A DNA stretch of 64,000 bases from the NCBI GenBank assembly GCA_020310875.1, contig CM035441.1, forward strand, positions 85,590,277-85,654,276, given 5' to 3'. The position numbers and the translations under genes are program-made. The notes under the pieces are model-generated. The model made no database searches. It was not told the DNA's origin and worked only from the letters and a program-made list of their open reading frames with translations. How positions within the stretch are numbered: position 1 is the first letter of the stretch; every line of letters begins with the position of its first letter. Shown piece after piece: positions 51,408 to 62,284 of this stretch. The stretch comes from Ceratopteris richardii. Lineage: Eukaryota; Streptophyta; Polypodiopsida; Polypodiales; Pteridaceae.

Positions 51408-52208
51408 AGGTACTTGAAGAACTTGTTAATCAAGTTTAAAATGGATGATTGCAAGGTAGCACCTACTACAATGGAAGTGAATCACAAATTAAGCAGATAT
51501 GGAGGAGAAGAGTTCAAGGACATGAAGCTATATCAAAGTTTGGTTGGTAGTCTGATCTATGCTACTTTAACTAGGCCTGACTTTTCATATGCAGTGGGAG
51601 TATTGTCTCAATTCATGCATTGTCCTAGGAAAGAGCATTGGATTGCAGGACAAAGAGTGTTGAGGTACATTAAGGGTACACTCAAAGAAGGTTTGTATTA
51701 TGGTTTTACATCAGATACAAACATCAAGATCTATAGTGATACAGATTGGGCAGGTAATCGTGATGATAGGAGATCCACTTATGGATACTTGTGTTATGTG
51801 GGAGATAAGTTAATTTCATGGTGTTCAAAGAAGCAACACACAGTTGCTTTGTCATCTACAGAAGCAGAGCATAAAGGTATGGTGGAAGCTGCAAAGGAAG
51901 TAATATGGCTCAAGTCTCTCATGAAGAGTTTTGATATTACTCAGAGTATACCCACTATTCATGGAGATAACATGAGTTCATTGTATTTAGCTACTAATCC
52001 TATTTTTCATGCTAGGACTAAACATATTGAGATTCAGTACCATTTCCTAAGAGAGAAGGTGATGGATAAAGAGATTCAAGTCATACATACTTCAACAAAA
52101 GATCAGATAGCTGATATGCTAACCAAGAGCTTGGATGGACCAAAGCTACAGAGATTGAAAGATATGGCAGGCATAAAGAAGATAGAGAAAACCTCAATTG
52201 ATGATTGA
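51408..52208 (+). CDS. copia F RT C-terminus and RNase H
   Basis: It is in frame after the TAA, starting RYLKNLLIKFKMDDCKV. RNase H has YSDTDWAG, DDRRSTYGYLC and SSTEAEHKG, then GDNMSSLYL and ARTKHIEIQYHFLREK. It ends at TGA 52206-52208, within the polypurine tract TTGAGGGGGAG (52205-52215). Acidic catalytic residues are kept. Confidence 0.91.
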   Translation, partial: RYLKNLLIKFKMDDCKVAPTTMEVNHKLSRYGGEEFKDMKLYQSLVGSLIYATLTRPDFSYAVGVLSQFMHCPRKEHWIAGQRVLRYIKGTLKEGLYYGFTSDTNIKIYSDTDWAGNRDDRRSTYGYLCYVGDKLISWCSKKQHTVALSSTEAEHKGMVEAAKEVIWLKSLMKSFDITQSIPTIHGDNMSSLYLATNPIFHARTKHIEIQYHFLREKVMDKEIQVIHTSTKDQIADMLTKSLDGPKLQRLKDMAGIKKIEKTSIDD

Positions 52209-52216
52209 GGGGGAGT

Positions 52217-53250
52217 TGTTGGTGCAGGGCAATCAACAATTGAAGTTTTTTATGAAGAATTAAAGTCAAGGACTGAAGAAAAGATCAAGTTATGAAGCAT
52301 GAAGGAAGTCCATATTTAGAAGATGAAGATGTGTACACATATGTACATTAATTCAGAGATAGTTCACTTATACTTTTGTATAGTCATAAGCTTGTAAATA
52401 TTTGACTATATATACAAAGGAAAAATGTCGGGGCAAATGTATGAGAGTATAGAATACAAGAATTCAGAAGAATAAGGTGTGATTAGACACTTGAGAAGTA
52501 TGAAGATTAGCTCTCTCATCCAGATGTAAAGTTTTCTAGTAATGGAAGAAAAATTGCTTCCGATGTTTCTGTGCATTCTCCTTCTGTGCTTGATCATTTC
52601 AAGAATCCTTTTGTAGACATCTAGTTCCATAGTTAATGAGTCTATGGTTAAAGTTTGAGAGCCTAATTGTAAAGAGGCTATGAGAATTATGAGTAGGAAC
52701 ATTCATATGTGAAGAAGTGTTCACTGTTTTATGAAACAGGCACAATCTCGATGGTCAAAGATTTGATCATTTCTCAGTGCACAGGTTAAAGTCTTGCATA
52801 AATGAGGACTCAAAATCTAATTTGGAATGTAAGCCATCTATGGCTAAAAGCATTTTCATAAACGGGTTCTAGATTGAGAGAACCAAGTGTTAGAAGTTAC
52901 AGGTGTCTGAATCGACTTCTCAGAAGAGGAGTTCTAGACATAGCTCACTTGTTGAGATCATTTCTTAAGATCTATTGAGTCTTTTGGAATGTTTTAACTT
53001 GAGGAAGGTGCGCAAACTATAGGCGACACCTTGTGCAAAGTTTTATAAAAAACTTTACACATTTGATAAGTCAATGAGAGAAATATGTGCAGCAGACTTT
53101 CTATAGAATCATCTTCTTCACAGTTTATCCAAAATCTTTATAATTGATCATTAATCCTCCAAATTGGTGAATGTTTTGAGTTACTCTTGATATAGAGGTG
53201 CTCTAACTTCAAGAGTAGCTTTTTATTTTGGAGATTAACCGTCTCCATCA
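52217..53250 (+). repeat. 3' LTR of copia F
   Basis: 1034 bp, ending CTCCATCA, followed by the target duplication CTTCT. About 45 differences from the 5' LTR. Confidence 0.94.
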
Positions 53251-53294
53251 CTTCTAACCCTCATTGTACATCTAAGCAAGGAACCATATCACAT

Positions 53295-53579
53295 TTGAAT
53301 CCTTGTACCCGTTCTTCTAGACCACTTTGGAAATGGGTACCTAAACAACCCTATGCCCAACAAACTTCAGGTATCTCTTCATTTCCTTGTAGCAACTTGT
53401 ATAAATCTTCCAAATCACCATGTAATCCCATAAGGGGACCTTGTATTCATATGGAAACTTGTAATAAAGCCACACAATGTAAACATTGTAAACTACACAC
53501 AAAGCACCTAAAACATGTTGAGCTAATGCACAATCCCAAGTATAACAGAACCAAGGTTGCCCCAGCACTTCAGTTGTAG
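53295..53579 (+). pseudogene. WVPK tail remnant of copy 3
   Basis: The open 94-codon frame has SRPLWKWVPKQPYAQQ at its start, aligning with VWKWVPKRSQ in copy 1. CIHMETCNKA aligns with GVWQPKTCNKP near the end of copy 2's tail. It is basic and Cys/His-containing at its end. It ends at TAG 53577. Confidence 0.55.
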
Positions 53580-53599
53580 GCCCAAAGTATAGGCCTATT

Positions 53600-54450
53600 G
53601 ACTATCAATCCTTACCTATTGAGGAGCATTCTCTCCTCCCACCACCAAAACTTGTCGAATTCCATAGGACAATACCGATAGAAGATCCACCACCTAGAGC
53701 AATGGAACACTTCCATGCCAAGTCCTATTGGTTTCAAGGACTTGTTGGCATCCTCGTAGATGCCTTATTTATATGAGAATCTAAATTAGAATTTGATCAC
53801 CGATGGGGGTGATTCCAATTTTTTGGTCAAGAATTTGAAGACTTATAAAATGAGGATTATTTAAAGCTGATATGGGAAAGGCCGGACTCAATGCCTATTT
53901 CAGTGTCCCACTCCCCAAACCAGGATTTCTATGGTGCTATTGGCTTATTCATAAATTGTAGTCAAATATGAACAAAGGTGTCCCATGAAGCTTTATGCTA
54001 CCCTCACTACTCCTAGACCAACCTCCAAAGAGATTCAAGTTGACACATAAGTTAGTGAGAGAAGCCGTAAACATGGTAGGCACCCATGTTCCTACAGACA
54101 AGGAAGCAATACTACCAGAGGAAATGAAAAAGAGTGAGGTGTTAAAACTATCACAAATTTCAACAATAAATCTAAATCTATCCACACCCCTATGAATGTG
54201 CATGCAACACTTTGCTTTCTCGGGCCAAGATCGCTTCACTCATCCCCATAAAAGATATCGTTTAGTTCATATCTGGCACAAGTGGCTCAATTGAAGATGA
54301 ATCTTCCACATTGGATCATGGATCAATTGTATGTGGTTAATTAGAGATGGCCATGCAAATAGGTCTTGAATGGTTGCTACACTATTAGAAGCATAATATA
54401 CATGCATTCGTCATATGATATTCTAGTGGAATACGCACTCACAAGGCCTC
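53600..54450 (+). pseudogene. X1 remnant of copy 3
   Basis: Blocks from several frames align with X1: ESKLEFDHRWG, FQFFGQEFEDL, LPKPGFLWCYW (across a frameshift), MLPSLLLDQPPKRFKLTHK at 53995, THVPTDKE and MCMQHFAFSGQDRFTHPHK. Many stops and frameshifts. It shows that X1 belongs to the family rather than being a private capture by one copy. Confidence 0.65.
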
Positions 54451-55526
54451 ACCTCCACGTAATTAAGGCTTGACACTATTCTTCAAGCCAATCACTATGA
54501 GAATATAAGGAAATATTCCTTGTCTAAAACCTAGTGAAATTGTGGTAACTCCGGAACACTCACCCACAAATCCACAACCATCTATTCCACATTCACTATT
54601 AGACTCCCTCGGCCCACACCATCAACTACCTCCACAATCTAATAGCTTCATCTAGAAACATGTGAAAACCATCACAATGGAAAGAATTGTTTTGGGGTCA
54701 GAACCGCCAATTGGCTAGAATTTGTTTTTCCTATCATAGAAGAGGCTAGGCAAGGAGAGGAAACCCTAGTCTTTAATTTTGAATAGCCCCTACCTAATTT
54801 CCCAGAGTTTGAGTATTCCAATATACATTATGTCTCGTAGGAATATGAGCAATCTAGCTATTCAAGAATCAAAATGACCAAGAAGAAGGCCAAATCAAAA
54901 TGGCTCAGGAAGAGGGAGATCGTGCACATACCAAAGAGGAGAATAAAGAACAAGAGAGCAAGACGACGAGTAACATCCAATGTCTGATGAGGAAGAATAT
55001 ACATATCTATATGTACAGCAATGCTATTAGATACTTGAATGGTGACTATGCAATCCAAATGCAAACAAAGTCACACCCTCCTTTAACAAAAATTAGAATA
55101 AAGTGGGTTTGATATCCCATTTATCGAAACCATACACACCCTAACAAAAGTTGTGGTGGTAATCGATGCCCTAAATTTTTTGACAAATTGTCCTCCCCCC
55201 CCAGCTAAATACAATTCAAGGAGAGAAAGAACCCAACCTTGTTATAGTCAAACCATCCAAGTACCAATATCTCCTAGTATTTCCCGTTGATCCACACTCT
55301 GAGGGCATATGCCATCGGCCATTCGCCCCATTGATACAAATCGATTAGGGCATCCACCCATCCCTCCTATTTTTGCCACCACCTCTATCTCCCAAGGGCT
55401 CCAATCCATGTTTGAAACCCCTCGATAGACGCCACCCCGTTTCCATGTACCTATTACCGCCCCACCTCATTCACCCCCAAGACCTAAAAGTGCAACATCA
55501 CAGGGCCTTGTATTCAAGTCCCACAT

Positions 55527-55767
55527 AGACCACTTCCTCGACCACAACCCCCACCCAATCAAAGTTAGCACCTATTCCACCACTTATCCACCCTCCTCAT
55601 TTTGAGTTCTGTAGCCACACCCACTCACACCACTTCCTTGACCACTACCCCCATCCAACAGAAGATATCCACCCACTCACACCACTTCCTCGACCACTAT
55701 CCCCATCCAATCGAAGTTAGCACCTATTCCACCACCTATCCACCCTACTCATTTGACTTCTACAGCC
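55527..55767 (+). repeat. tandem repeats in X2 of copy 3
   Basis: A segment of about 88 bases at 55527-55612 (ACCACTTCCTCGACCAC...) recurs at 55680-55767, with a partial third unit at 55637-55660. Shared strings include AGTTAGCACCTATTCCACCA. Confidence 0.75.
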
Positions 55768-56585
55768 CTAGAGCATCCACAACACTCCCTTTTTCATCTT
55801 TGAATCCATTAGCCATAGCCTTGATCCCCGACTTCTTCGAAGCCCTTCTCAAACCTTTCCTTAATCCCTCGACCTAACAACATTTTCCCAAATACATCCA
55901 CCAACTCACACTATCTCGTCAACCGTTCCCCCCATCCAACCTACAATACCCCTCGTTCCACCACCTCTATGCCCATCCACCTCGATCTTTTTAAAACCAT
56001 TAGATCCACCTTCCACCTGAATAACCTCTTGGTCAAACACTTTCTTACCACTCTTTGGGCCTAGGTTTTTGCCCACTACATCGGAACCCCAATCTATATC
56101 AACCGCCACATCCATTATATTTCTAACGACACAAGCACACCACTATATACACTACCACTAAGTCCACTATTCACAATCACCACCACACACACTTCCACAT
56201 CCGAACCTATGGACATATCACCTTCAATCATGGTACCACCTCCACCCACAATATCACCATCCCCTATCCCGCCACTACCAACCTCACCACCACTCATGAA
56301 CATTTTCACATTTGCATCCACACTCCCCACCCCACCTCCCTATCCCCATGTATCAATATTCAATCAAATTGCATCCATGCATACTAATCCTCTATATACC
56401 TCATCTATAATTGATTCTACTTTAAATCAAATGTTCCAATGCATGAACCAAATAAGAAAGTACTACGCGACTTTAGGAGAGTGGTATAATATTTTGCAAG
56501 AACAATCAAACAGACTACAATCACAACTCAATTCATTGATGGTAGAAGATGGAGCACTTAACTCCAGATACACTCAACTAAAAGA

Positions 56586-56665
56586 AGCTCAAAATAAACA
56601 AGCCCATTAGAAGTTACAATTAGAAGCCCAAAATAAACAAGCCCATTAGAAGTTACAACTAAGCA
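56586..56665 (+). repeat. 39-base tandem repeat
   Basis: Two units, each with AAAATAAACAAGCCCATTAG followed by AAGTTACAA, at a 39-base offset, in the coiled-coil part of X2. Confidence 0.8.
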
Positions 56666-56715
56666 TGGAGAACTTTGAAGCTGCGCTAGACACGTTAGAT
56701 TCCCAGAACCATTTT

Positions 56716-57670
56716 ACAACTTGGGATTTGATGAAAGATGCATTTAAAAATCAATTCCAGCATGGGAATACTGCAGAGATCATCATAGAAGAACTAGAAA
56801 ATTTGAGATTGGGTTCCCAGAGTTTGTGACTAGGGCCAAGGCACTAATGGCTAAATTGTCAGATCCACCACATGATTTTTTTGTTAAGAAATGGTTAGCT
56901 AAGCCTCTACCAGTGGCCACCCAATGCAAAATAAAGGAATTAGTGTTACCTACAGCCTCCATAGAGGAGTTCATCAACACAGCTACACGACTGGAGCAGA
57001 TAAGGCAACAGTATGGAGCTACTTCTTCTCAATTACCATATTCCACAGAAATGGAGGATCCAATAATCCAGCTAAGGAAGGAGTTGGATGGCTTAGAAAG
57101 ATATAAGCCCCATAGAGAGGAGGAGAATGATGTAACTCAGTTGAGAAGGGAGATTGAAGCATTAAAGCTCCAAAAGGATGAGGAGGCCCAAGTAGAGGAA
57201 TTGGCTCAACTGTGACAAGAGTTGCAGGAACTCAAAGGAGGTGGCATCAAGAGTGGACTTTGGTGTTCCATGTGCAGCAAGCAAGGGCATATAGTAAGTG
57301 AATGTCCTCTGCTAAGTGTGACTTGCCAATTATGTAGGAAAGCTGGTCATGAGGCCCAAGAATTCCAATCAAGGGGATTACCTGCAACAACATATTGGAC
57401 CCAAGGAGGACCCCTGCCTCCAGCAAATGTAATGGCGGCTGCACCTAATCAAGGTAACACTTACAACCCTAGATAGAGGAATAACTTTGCAAATGGGCCT
57501 AGAAGGCCAATCATTTGTTTCAGATGTGGAGAATGTGGGCACTATCAAAGTAGGTGCACTCGACGAGAAAATGCCCCTCCTTGCAGAAACTGCCCAGAGG
57601 CCAGAGACCACTATACAAATTGTTGTCCTAAGAATCAAGCCTCTTCATCCGGGCCCCATATTCAAATGAT
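56716..57670 (+). pseudogene. gypsy H gag and nucleocapsid with zinc-knuckle array
   Basis: Capsid end block TTWDLMKDAFKNQFQHGN, then a frame at 56826-57215 (AKALMAKLSDPP; an acidic helix). After TGA at 57213 come the knuckles CSMCSKQGHIVSEC, CQLCRKAGHEAQEF (last Cys lost), and in other frames CFRCGECGHYQSRC and CRNCPEARDHYTNC. Four knuckles is more than the one or two usual in plant gypsy gag. Frameshifts and stops break the protein. Confidence 0.75.
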
Positions 57671-57824
57671 TTTTGTACACAAAGAAGAAATATTAGATCA
57701 AGTCAATGAGCCATCACCATCTACCAGGGTGGTGCAGTTAGAAGAAATAGAATCTTTTACAGTCTAGACAAGAAATAAAGGAAAGGCTCAAGTAGATATA
57801 GCTCAACAATCAAGAATTGATGGA

Positions 57825-58769
57825 TTGAACAAAGACAAAGAGACATCTGAAGACAAGGCCACTGCATGTGCAGATACAAGGCAAAAAGGAGATCCCATAG
57901 GTACCAGTGATGCCATTGGGCATGCATTCAACAGGGCTCAAGAGGAGTTTGGTAAGTCAATTGGAGCCCATGCTCTTAAGGAATCAGAGGCTTCAAAACT
58001 ACTCAAGTCCATGAAAAAGGAGGTTAGTATTTTTTATTTAATAAAGATGGATGGGAAAGTCAGGTCAGAACTATTGCAGATAATTGATGAGGCTTCCACT
58101 ACAAGTTTGGTAGCAAAGACTGCTGTTTTACATAAAGGAAAAAGTGTAGGGGAAGCACCCCTTACAGATTATAAAAGTCCTCGGCTGACAGTATCTATCA
58201 AAGGTCATGAATTTCAAGGAGTTATTGTAGACGGTGGTTCTGGCATTAACTTGATGCCTGAACATACAATGGAAAAGATTGGACTCCACCCTTTAAGGCC
58301 TGCAAATTTCACTGTTAATTTGGCAGATCAGAACAAAGCAAGGCCCTTGGGAGTGATCCCAAAAGTTCCACTTGAAGTACAAGGTGATCTATTCATTCTG
58401 GATTTTGTGGTTTTAAGATTGCCCCAGGTTGAAGGAGGATTTCCCCTCTTAATTGGAAGACCATGGCTGAGACATGCAAGTGTCATTCATGACTGGGGCA
58501 AGGACACTATGTGGGTACAAAAGAAAGGGCAAGAGCTGACACAGATTCATTTAGAAGAGGGCCTAGATAATCAAGGAAACACCAGCATGATGCAAACAGT
58601 TGGCATTTGCATGGAACCAGAATCAGAGGATCAACCCCAAATACATTTCGAGGAAGAAGAGGATATTCTAAATTGGATGCAAGCAGGCAACTCTTCCTCT
58701 TGTTTTGGAATTTTTCTTAATAATTCTTGCACGACTGAAGGTTATGATGAAGATGAAGAAAAAGTCTAG
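57825..58769 (+). CDS. gypsy H retropepsin
   Basis: The 314-codon frame has an acidic/Lys-rich N-terminal part, then SPRLTVSIKGHEFQGVIVDG with catalytic loop DGGSGINLM near residues 137-145. VPLEVQGDLFILDF and PLLIGRPWLRHASV follow (the LIGRPW block), then WGKDTMWVQ. The acidic end leads toward RT. It terminates at TAG 58767, and RT sense resumes at about 58779 in the same region after the stop. The catalytic residues are intact. Confidence 0.88.
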   Translation: MNKDKETSEDKATACADTRQKGDPIGTSDAIGHAFNRAQEEFGKSIGAHALKESEASKLLKSMKKEVSIFYLIKMDGKVRSELLQIIDEASTTSLVAKTAVLHKGKSVGEAPLTDYKSPRLTVSIKGHEFQGVIVDGGSGINLMPEHTMEKIGLHPLRPANFTVNLADQNKARPLGVIPKVPLEVQGDLFILDFVVLRLPQVEGGFPLLIGRPWLRHASVIHDWGKDTMWVQKKGQELTQIHLEEGLDNQGNTSMMQTVGICMEPESEDQPQIHFEEEEDILNWMQAGNSSSCFGIFLNNSCTTEGYDEDEEKV

Positions 58770-59507
58770 GTTGATGGATTGGGAGAGCCCATCATAGACC
58801 ACAGAAGGGGCAGGAAGACACCCCTCAAATACAACTTGGAGGAGGATATGACAACTACAGATAAGGAAGTTACCAAGGCTAAAGGCAAGGTAAAAGACTC
58901 TAGTGAAGAATGTTCTTTCCCAATTCAAGAAATACCTGCAGGATGGATGCAGGACAAAGAGGAACACATTGAAATCCAAAATACCCCTGCTTATGAAGCA
59001 ATGCACAAAAAGCTAGTGAAAGAAGACAAGAACGGAGATGATAACGAAGATAATATGGTAGAGAGAAATCCTATCAAAGAAATACAATTAGGCACTCAAG
59101 ACAATAATCGGCCAGTTTTGGTGGCCACTTGGTTGTGGAACCACCCACGGCTCCTTGAAAAGGTAAGATCATTCTTGACCCATTATACAGATGTTTTTGC
59201 CTGGCATTATAAAGACTTAGAAGGAGTACCTGCAAATTATGGAGAGCATAGAATCCCTCTGGTTGATGGAGCCAAACCCATAAGAGGGAAGAGTTATAGA
59301 CTTAACCCAAAATATGTTGAAGCTGTCTATGTGGAAATACAGAAGATGGAGGATGCAGGAATCATCATTCCTGTGGAACACTCAGAGTGGCTCTCACCTA
59401 TGGTTATAGTACCAAAGAAGAATACCAATAAAATCAGAATTTGTGTTGACTTTAGAGCACTCAACAAGGTGACCATTCCAGATGGTTTCCCAATGCCTTT
59501 TGCATAG
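58770..59507 (+). CDS. gypsy H RT N-terminal part
   Basis: An acidic linker, then RT: YTDVFAWHYKDLEGV, EHRIPLVDGAKPIRGKSYRL, EDAGIIIPVEHSEWLSPMV and IRICVDFRALNKVTIPD. It ends at TAG 59505, where the family has a sense codon. The next segment (59508-59690) continues in frame with FMDGFSGYNQ and MPFGLRNAPATF, then a TGA. Confidence 0.87.
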   Translation, partial: VDGLGEPIIDHRRGRKTPLKYNLEEDMTTTDKEVTKAKGKVKDSSEECSFPIQEIPAGWMQDKEEHIEIQNTPAYEAMHKKLVKEDKNGDDNEDNMVERNPIKEIQLGTQDNNRPVLVATWLWNHPRLLEKVRSFLTHYTDVFAWHYKDLEGVPANYGEHRIPLVDGAKPIRGKSYRLNPKYVEAVYVEIQKMEDAGIIIPVEHSEWLSPMVIVPKKNTNKIRICVDFRALNKVTIPDGFPMPFA

Positions 59508-60476
59508 CAGGTCATTGAAGAAGTGGCTGGACATGCATTATATAGCTTTATGGATGGATTTAGTGGCTATAATCAAATATCAATACACCTAGAGGATTGC
59601 AAAAAGACTGCTTTTATCACACCTAGGGGAACATATGTGTATGTAAAAATGCCATTTGGGCTCAGAAATGCTCCAGCCACCTTTAACTGAAGGGTCAATC
59701 TCATTTTTGGCCCCTTATTGTTGGAATCACTTAGAATCTTCATGGATGACTTCTCTTCGTTTTCAGGTTCTCACAAGGTGACTCCTTTAGATTGTTTGGA
59801 CCATCACTTGCGACAGTTGCAGAATGTTTTCAAGAGATGCAGGGAGACTAAGCTAAAGCTCAATCCAAACAAATGTCATTTCCTTGTGACAGAAGGAACT
59901 CTCTTAGGACATGTGGTGTCGGCTAAAGGTATGGCCCCAGATCTTGACAAAATCATTTCTATATTAAATTTGCCTAAACCTAAATCTCCTAAAGAGATTC
60001 AGAGTTTCTTGGGGCATACTGGATACCACAGGAGGTTTATAAAAATGTATGCAGAGATAGCCAGACCACTGGCTAGACTTATAGGTAAGGAAATACCTTT
60101 TAAATGGGAAGAGGAGGAGGAAAAAGCATATCAAACATTACGATCAAGGTTAGTGTCTGCTCCCATTTTGGTCACACCTGAGTGGTCAAAAATATTTCAT
60201 ATACATGTAGATGCCAGTGCCTATACAGTGGGGGCAGTGTTGACACAACCCAACGAAGAATTTAAGATGGACAGACCAATTCAATATGCTAGTAGAATTT
60301 TGACTAAGGCTGAAAGGAATTACAGCACCACAGAAAGGGAAGCCTTAGCCATGGTTTTTGCTGTCCAAAAATTTCGTCATTACTTACTGGGAGTAAAATT
60401 TGTTATTATAACGGATCACCAACCACTAAAACACTTGCTCAACAAACCACAAGCCACTGGTAGAATATGGAGGTGA
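59508..60476 (+). pseudogene. gypsy H RT catalytic part and RNase H
   Basis: FMDGFSGYNQIS and the MPFGLRNAPATF block are followed by a TGA near 59688. The catalytic box reads FMDDF near 59740, a variant of YVDD that keeps both Asp. KFLGHVVSAKG-type and RFIKMYAEIARPL blocks follow. RNase H starts FHIHVDASAYTVG near 60198, then TTEREALAMVFA and TDHQPLKHL. TGA at 60474 replaces the Trp/Arg of a common RWLLLFQEFDF block. Confidence 0.85.
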
Positions 60477-61004
60477 TTATTGCTGTTCCAAGAGTTTGAT
60501 TTTTCTGTAGTCCACAGACTAGGTAAAGAAAATGTTATGGCGGATCACCTATCCAGAATCAATATGATGGATCAAGCTAGTGGAATCAATGATGATTTCC
60601 CAGATGCTCATCTGTTCGCTGTACAAGCTCAAGGTTGGTATTATGATATCAAGAATTTCATTAAAACTGGTGTGTATCCAAAAAAGGCTAGTGTTGTGCA
60701 AAGAAAGAGACTGCTAATCAAGAGTAGACCATATACCTTCATTGAAGATAAATTATATAGACAAGGAAAGGATGACAGGTTTAGGAAGTGCTTGGAAGAA
60801 GAAGAAGAAGTGAGGGAAGTCCTTCACTCTGCACATGAAGGAGTAGGTGGTGGGCACCTTCCAGGGCATATTATGAGTCAGAGGATACTGGATGCTGGTC
60901 TATGGTGGCCTACACTCTTTAAGGATGCAGATGAATGGGGAAAGGCATGTGACGTTTGCCAGAGATGTGGACCCAGCCAACAAAGCAGAGGCATAACCCC
61001 TTGA
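60477..61004 (+). CDS. gypsy H RNase H end and integrase zinc module
   Basis: QEFDFSVVHRLGKENVMADHLSR completes RNase H (last acidic Asp). After a linker the single HHCC module is seen: HEGVGGGHLPGHI, then CDVCQRCG. It ends at TGA 61002 in a short linker; the integrase core resumes at 61036. Confidence 0.85.
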   Translation, partial: LLLFQEFDFSVVHRLGKENVMADHLSRINMMDQASGINDDFPDAHLFAVQAQGWYYDIKNFIKTGVYPKKASVVQRKRLLIKSRPYTFIEDKLYRQGKDDRFRKCLEEEEEVREVLHSAHEGVGGGHLPGHIMSQRILDAGLWWPTLFKDADEWGKACDVCQRCGPSQQSRGITP

Positions 61005-61035
61005 TTGTTTCAACTTCCTGGCAACCATTTGAGAA

Positions 61036-61893
61036 GTGGGGCTAGATTTTGTAGGGCCCATCTACCCTCCGTCGATTCCAAAAAGAGAGAAGTATTTATT
61101 GATAGCCACAGATTATGCGACAAAATGGGCTGAAGCTATTGCCTCCCCCGACTGCACTGCCCAAATTGTTGCTGATTTCATTTACAGTAGCATCATTTGC
61201 AGGTTTGGATGTCCACTTGAAATTTGTACAGACCAAGGTACTCATTTTGTGAATAAGGTCCTACAGGAAATTTTCAACAGGTATAGAATCCTACATAGGA
61301 CCTCTTGTGCTTACTATCCAAGAGCCAATGGAAAGGCTGAATCAACTAATAAGGTATTAATTTCCATGTTAAGGAAGGAATGTATGTTACAGCCCACTTC
61401 CTAGGGCATTGCTTATCAAGGTACCCTATGGGCATACAGGTTAGCTTACAAAGAGGCCACGGGATATTCTCCATTCAAACTGGTTTATGGCATATTGCCA
61501 ATTGAGCCCTTTGAATTTTTACATGGATCACCTAAAATAGCATTCATGCAGGGAAAGAAAACTTGTGATGTCTCTTAGAGGCTTGGAGCACTACATAAAG
61601 TGGAGGAGATTCGTCTACTAGCAACAAAACAATTAATAGAGATTCAGATGAAGAGGAAGGAGGCACATGATCGACATCTGTGGAACAACAACATAGAGCC
61701 AGGCATGTTAGTTCTTCTCCATAGACCTCATCTTCAAACACAAGTGAGAGGAAAATGGTTTCCACACTGGGAAGGACCTTATCGAGTCAAAACATTGCTG
61801 AATTGGGGTGTTGTGGAGTTAGAGACACTGAAAGGAGTGGCCTTGCCATTGATCAACATATCAAGGCTCAAGGCCTACCATCAACACACTTGA
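61036..61893 (+). pseudogene. gypsy H integrase core and C-terminus
   Basis: LDFVGPIYPP, then IATDYATKW, CTDQGTHFVNK and ANGKAESTNK give D, D and E. TAG at 61402 interrupts before WAYRLAYKEATG-type sequence, and TAG at 61576 interrupts again. The C-terminal part (61600-61893) has LWNNNIEPGMLVLLHRPH and GKWFPHWEGPYRV, the GPF/Y-like module of Ty3/gypsy integrases. It ends at TGA 61891-61893. Confidence 0.85.
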
Positions 61894-62284
61894 AGAAGTA
61901 TGGATCACCTGGAACTGCAAAATCTGTCCAGGTTGTACATAGCTTTCTCATCTCATTTTGCTCAGTTTTAGTAGTTTTCTTTATCAATTTCATGCTTGTT
62001 CCTTGAGTTTTTAGCAAACCTAGAAGCCATTTCATAACCTCTGCAAAAGTACAATTTCTGGGTATTTTTTGGAAAATTTTTCTAGCATTTTTAGCATTTT
62101 TCTAGCATTTTTTTATCATTTTCCGATGTCATTTTCTAGCCAAGTAGGATGAATAAAGGAAGCTCTTTGTGGTCTCGGGTATGCAAATTAAGCTTAGCCC
62201 TGTAGAAAATTTTATGAGAATTTTTTTAGATTTTTTTGGCAACTTTTAGGATTTTTTCTCCAATTTTCTCTTGGATATTTTTTC
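61894..62284 (+). other. non-coding stretch after gypsy H
   Basis: No gene seen. T-rich with three near-identical TTTTTCTAGCATTTTT units (62078-62120). It may include the start of the 3' LTR of H, but no polypurine tract or partner is evident. Confidence 0.4.

Larger units (their letters stand above)
40808..53250 (+). mobile_element. Ty1/copia element F with paired LTRs, split by element G
   Basis: LTRs at 40808-41840 and 52217-53250 begin TGTTGGTGCAGG and end CTCCATTA/CTCCATCA. The 5-base target duplication CTTCT is at 40803-40807 and 53251-53255. About 45 differences between the LTRs by eye. Internal order is gag, protease, integrase, RT, RNase H. Element G sits in the integrase reading frame. 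Confidence 0.95.
53256..56715 (+). mobile_element. X-element copy 3, right part, heavily decayed
   Basis: It continues copy 3 after element F: a WVPK tail fragment (LWKWVPKQPY, 53320-53345), X1 remnants (53600-54450) and X2 remnants (54500-56715). It is cut at about 56715 by gypsy H, so X3 and the 3' LTR are missing. It is the most mutated copy and therefore probably the oldest. Confidence 0.75.
54500..56715 (+). pseudogene. X2 remnant of copy 3
   Basis: The stretch is Pro/Thr/His-rich in translation. The clearest piece is at 56209-56610: a PPPPTISPSPIPPLP-type linker, then a Gln/Leu-rich coiled coil (TLNQMFQCMNQIRK and following) matching X2 of copies 1 and 2. MENFEAALDTL near 56665-56700 aligns with ENLEAAMEGS in copy 2. 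Tandem repeats at 55527-55767 and 56586-56665 lie inside it. Confidence 0.6.
56716..62020 (+). mobile_element. Ty3/gypsy remnant H
   Basis: A plus-strand gypsy with gag, four zinc-knuckle positions, protease, RT, RNase H and integrase in gypsy order. Single HHCC module, no second retropepsin and no X block, so it is a different family from copies 1-3. The 5' end is missing at the junction with copy 3. The 3' boundary is uncertain, with no LTR pair seen. Confidence 0.85.
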
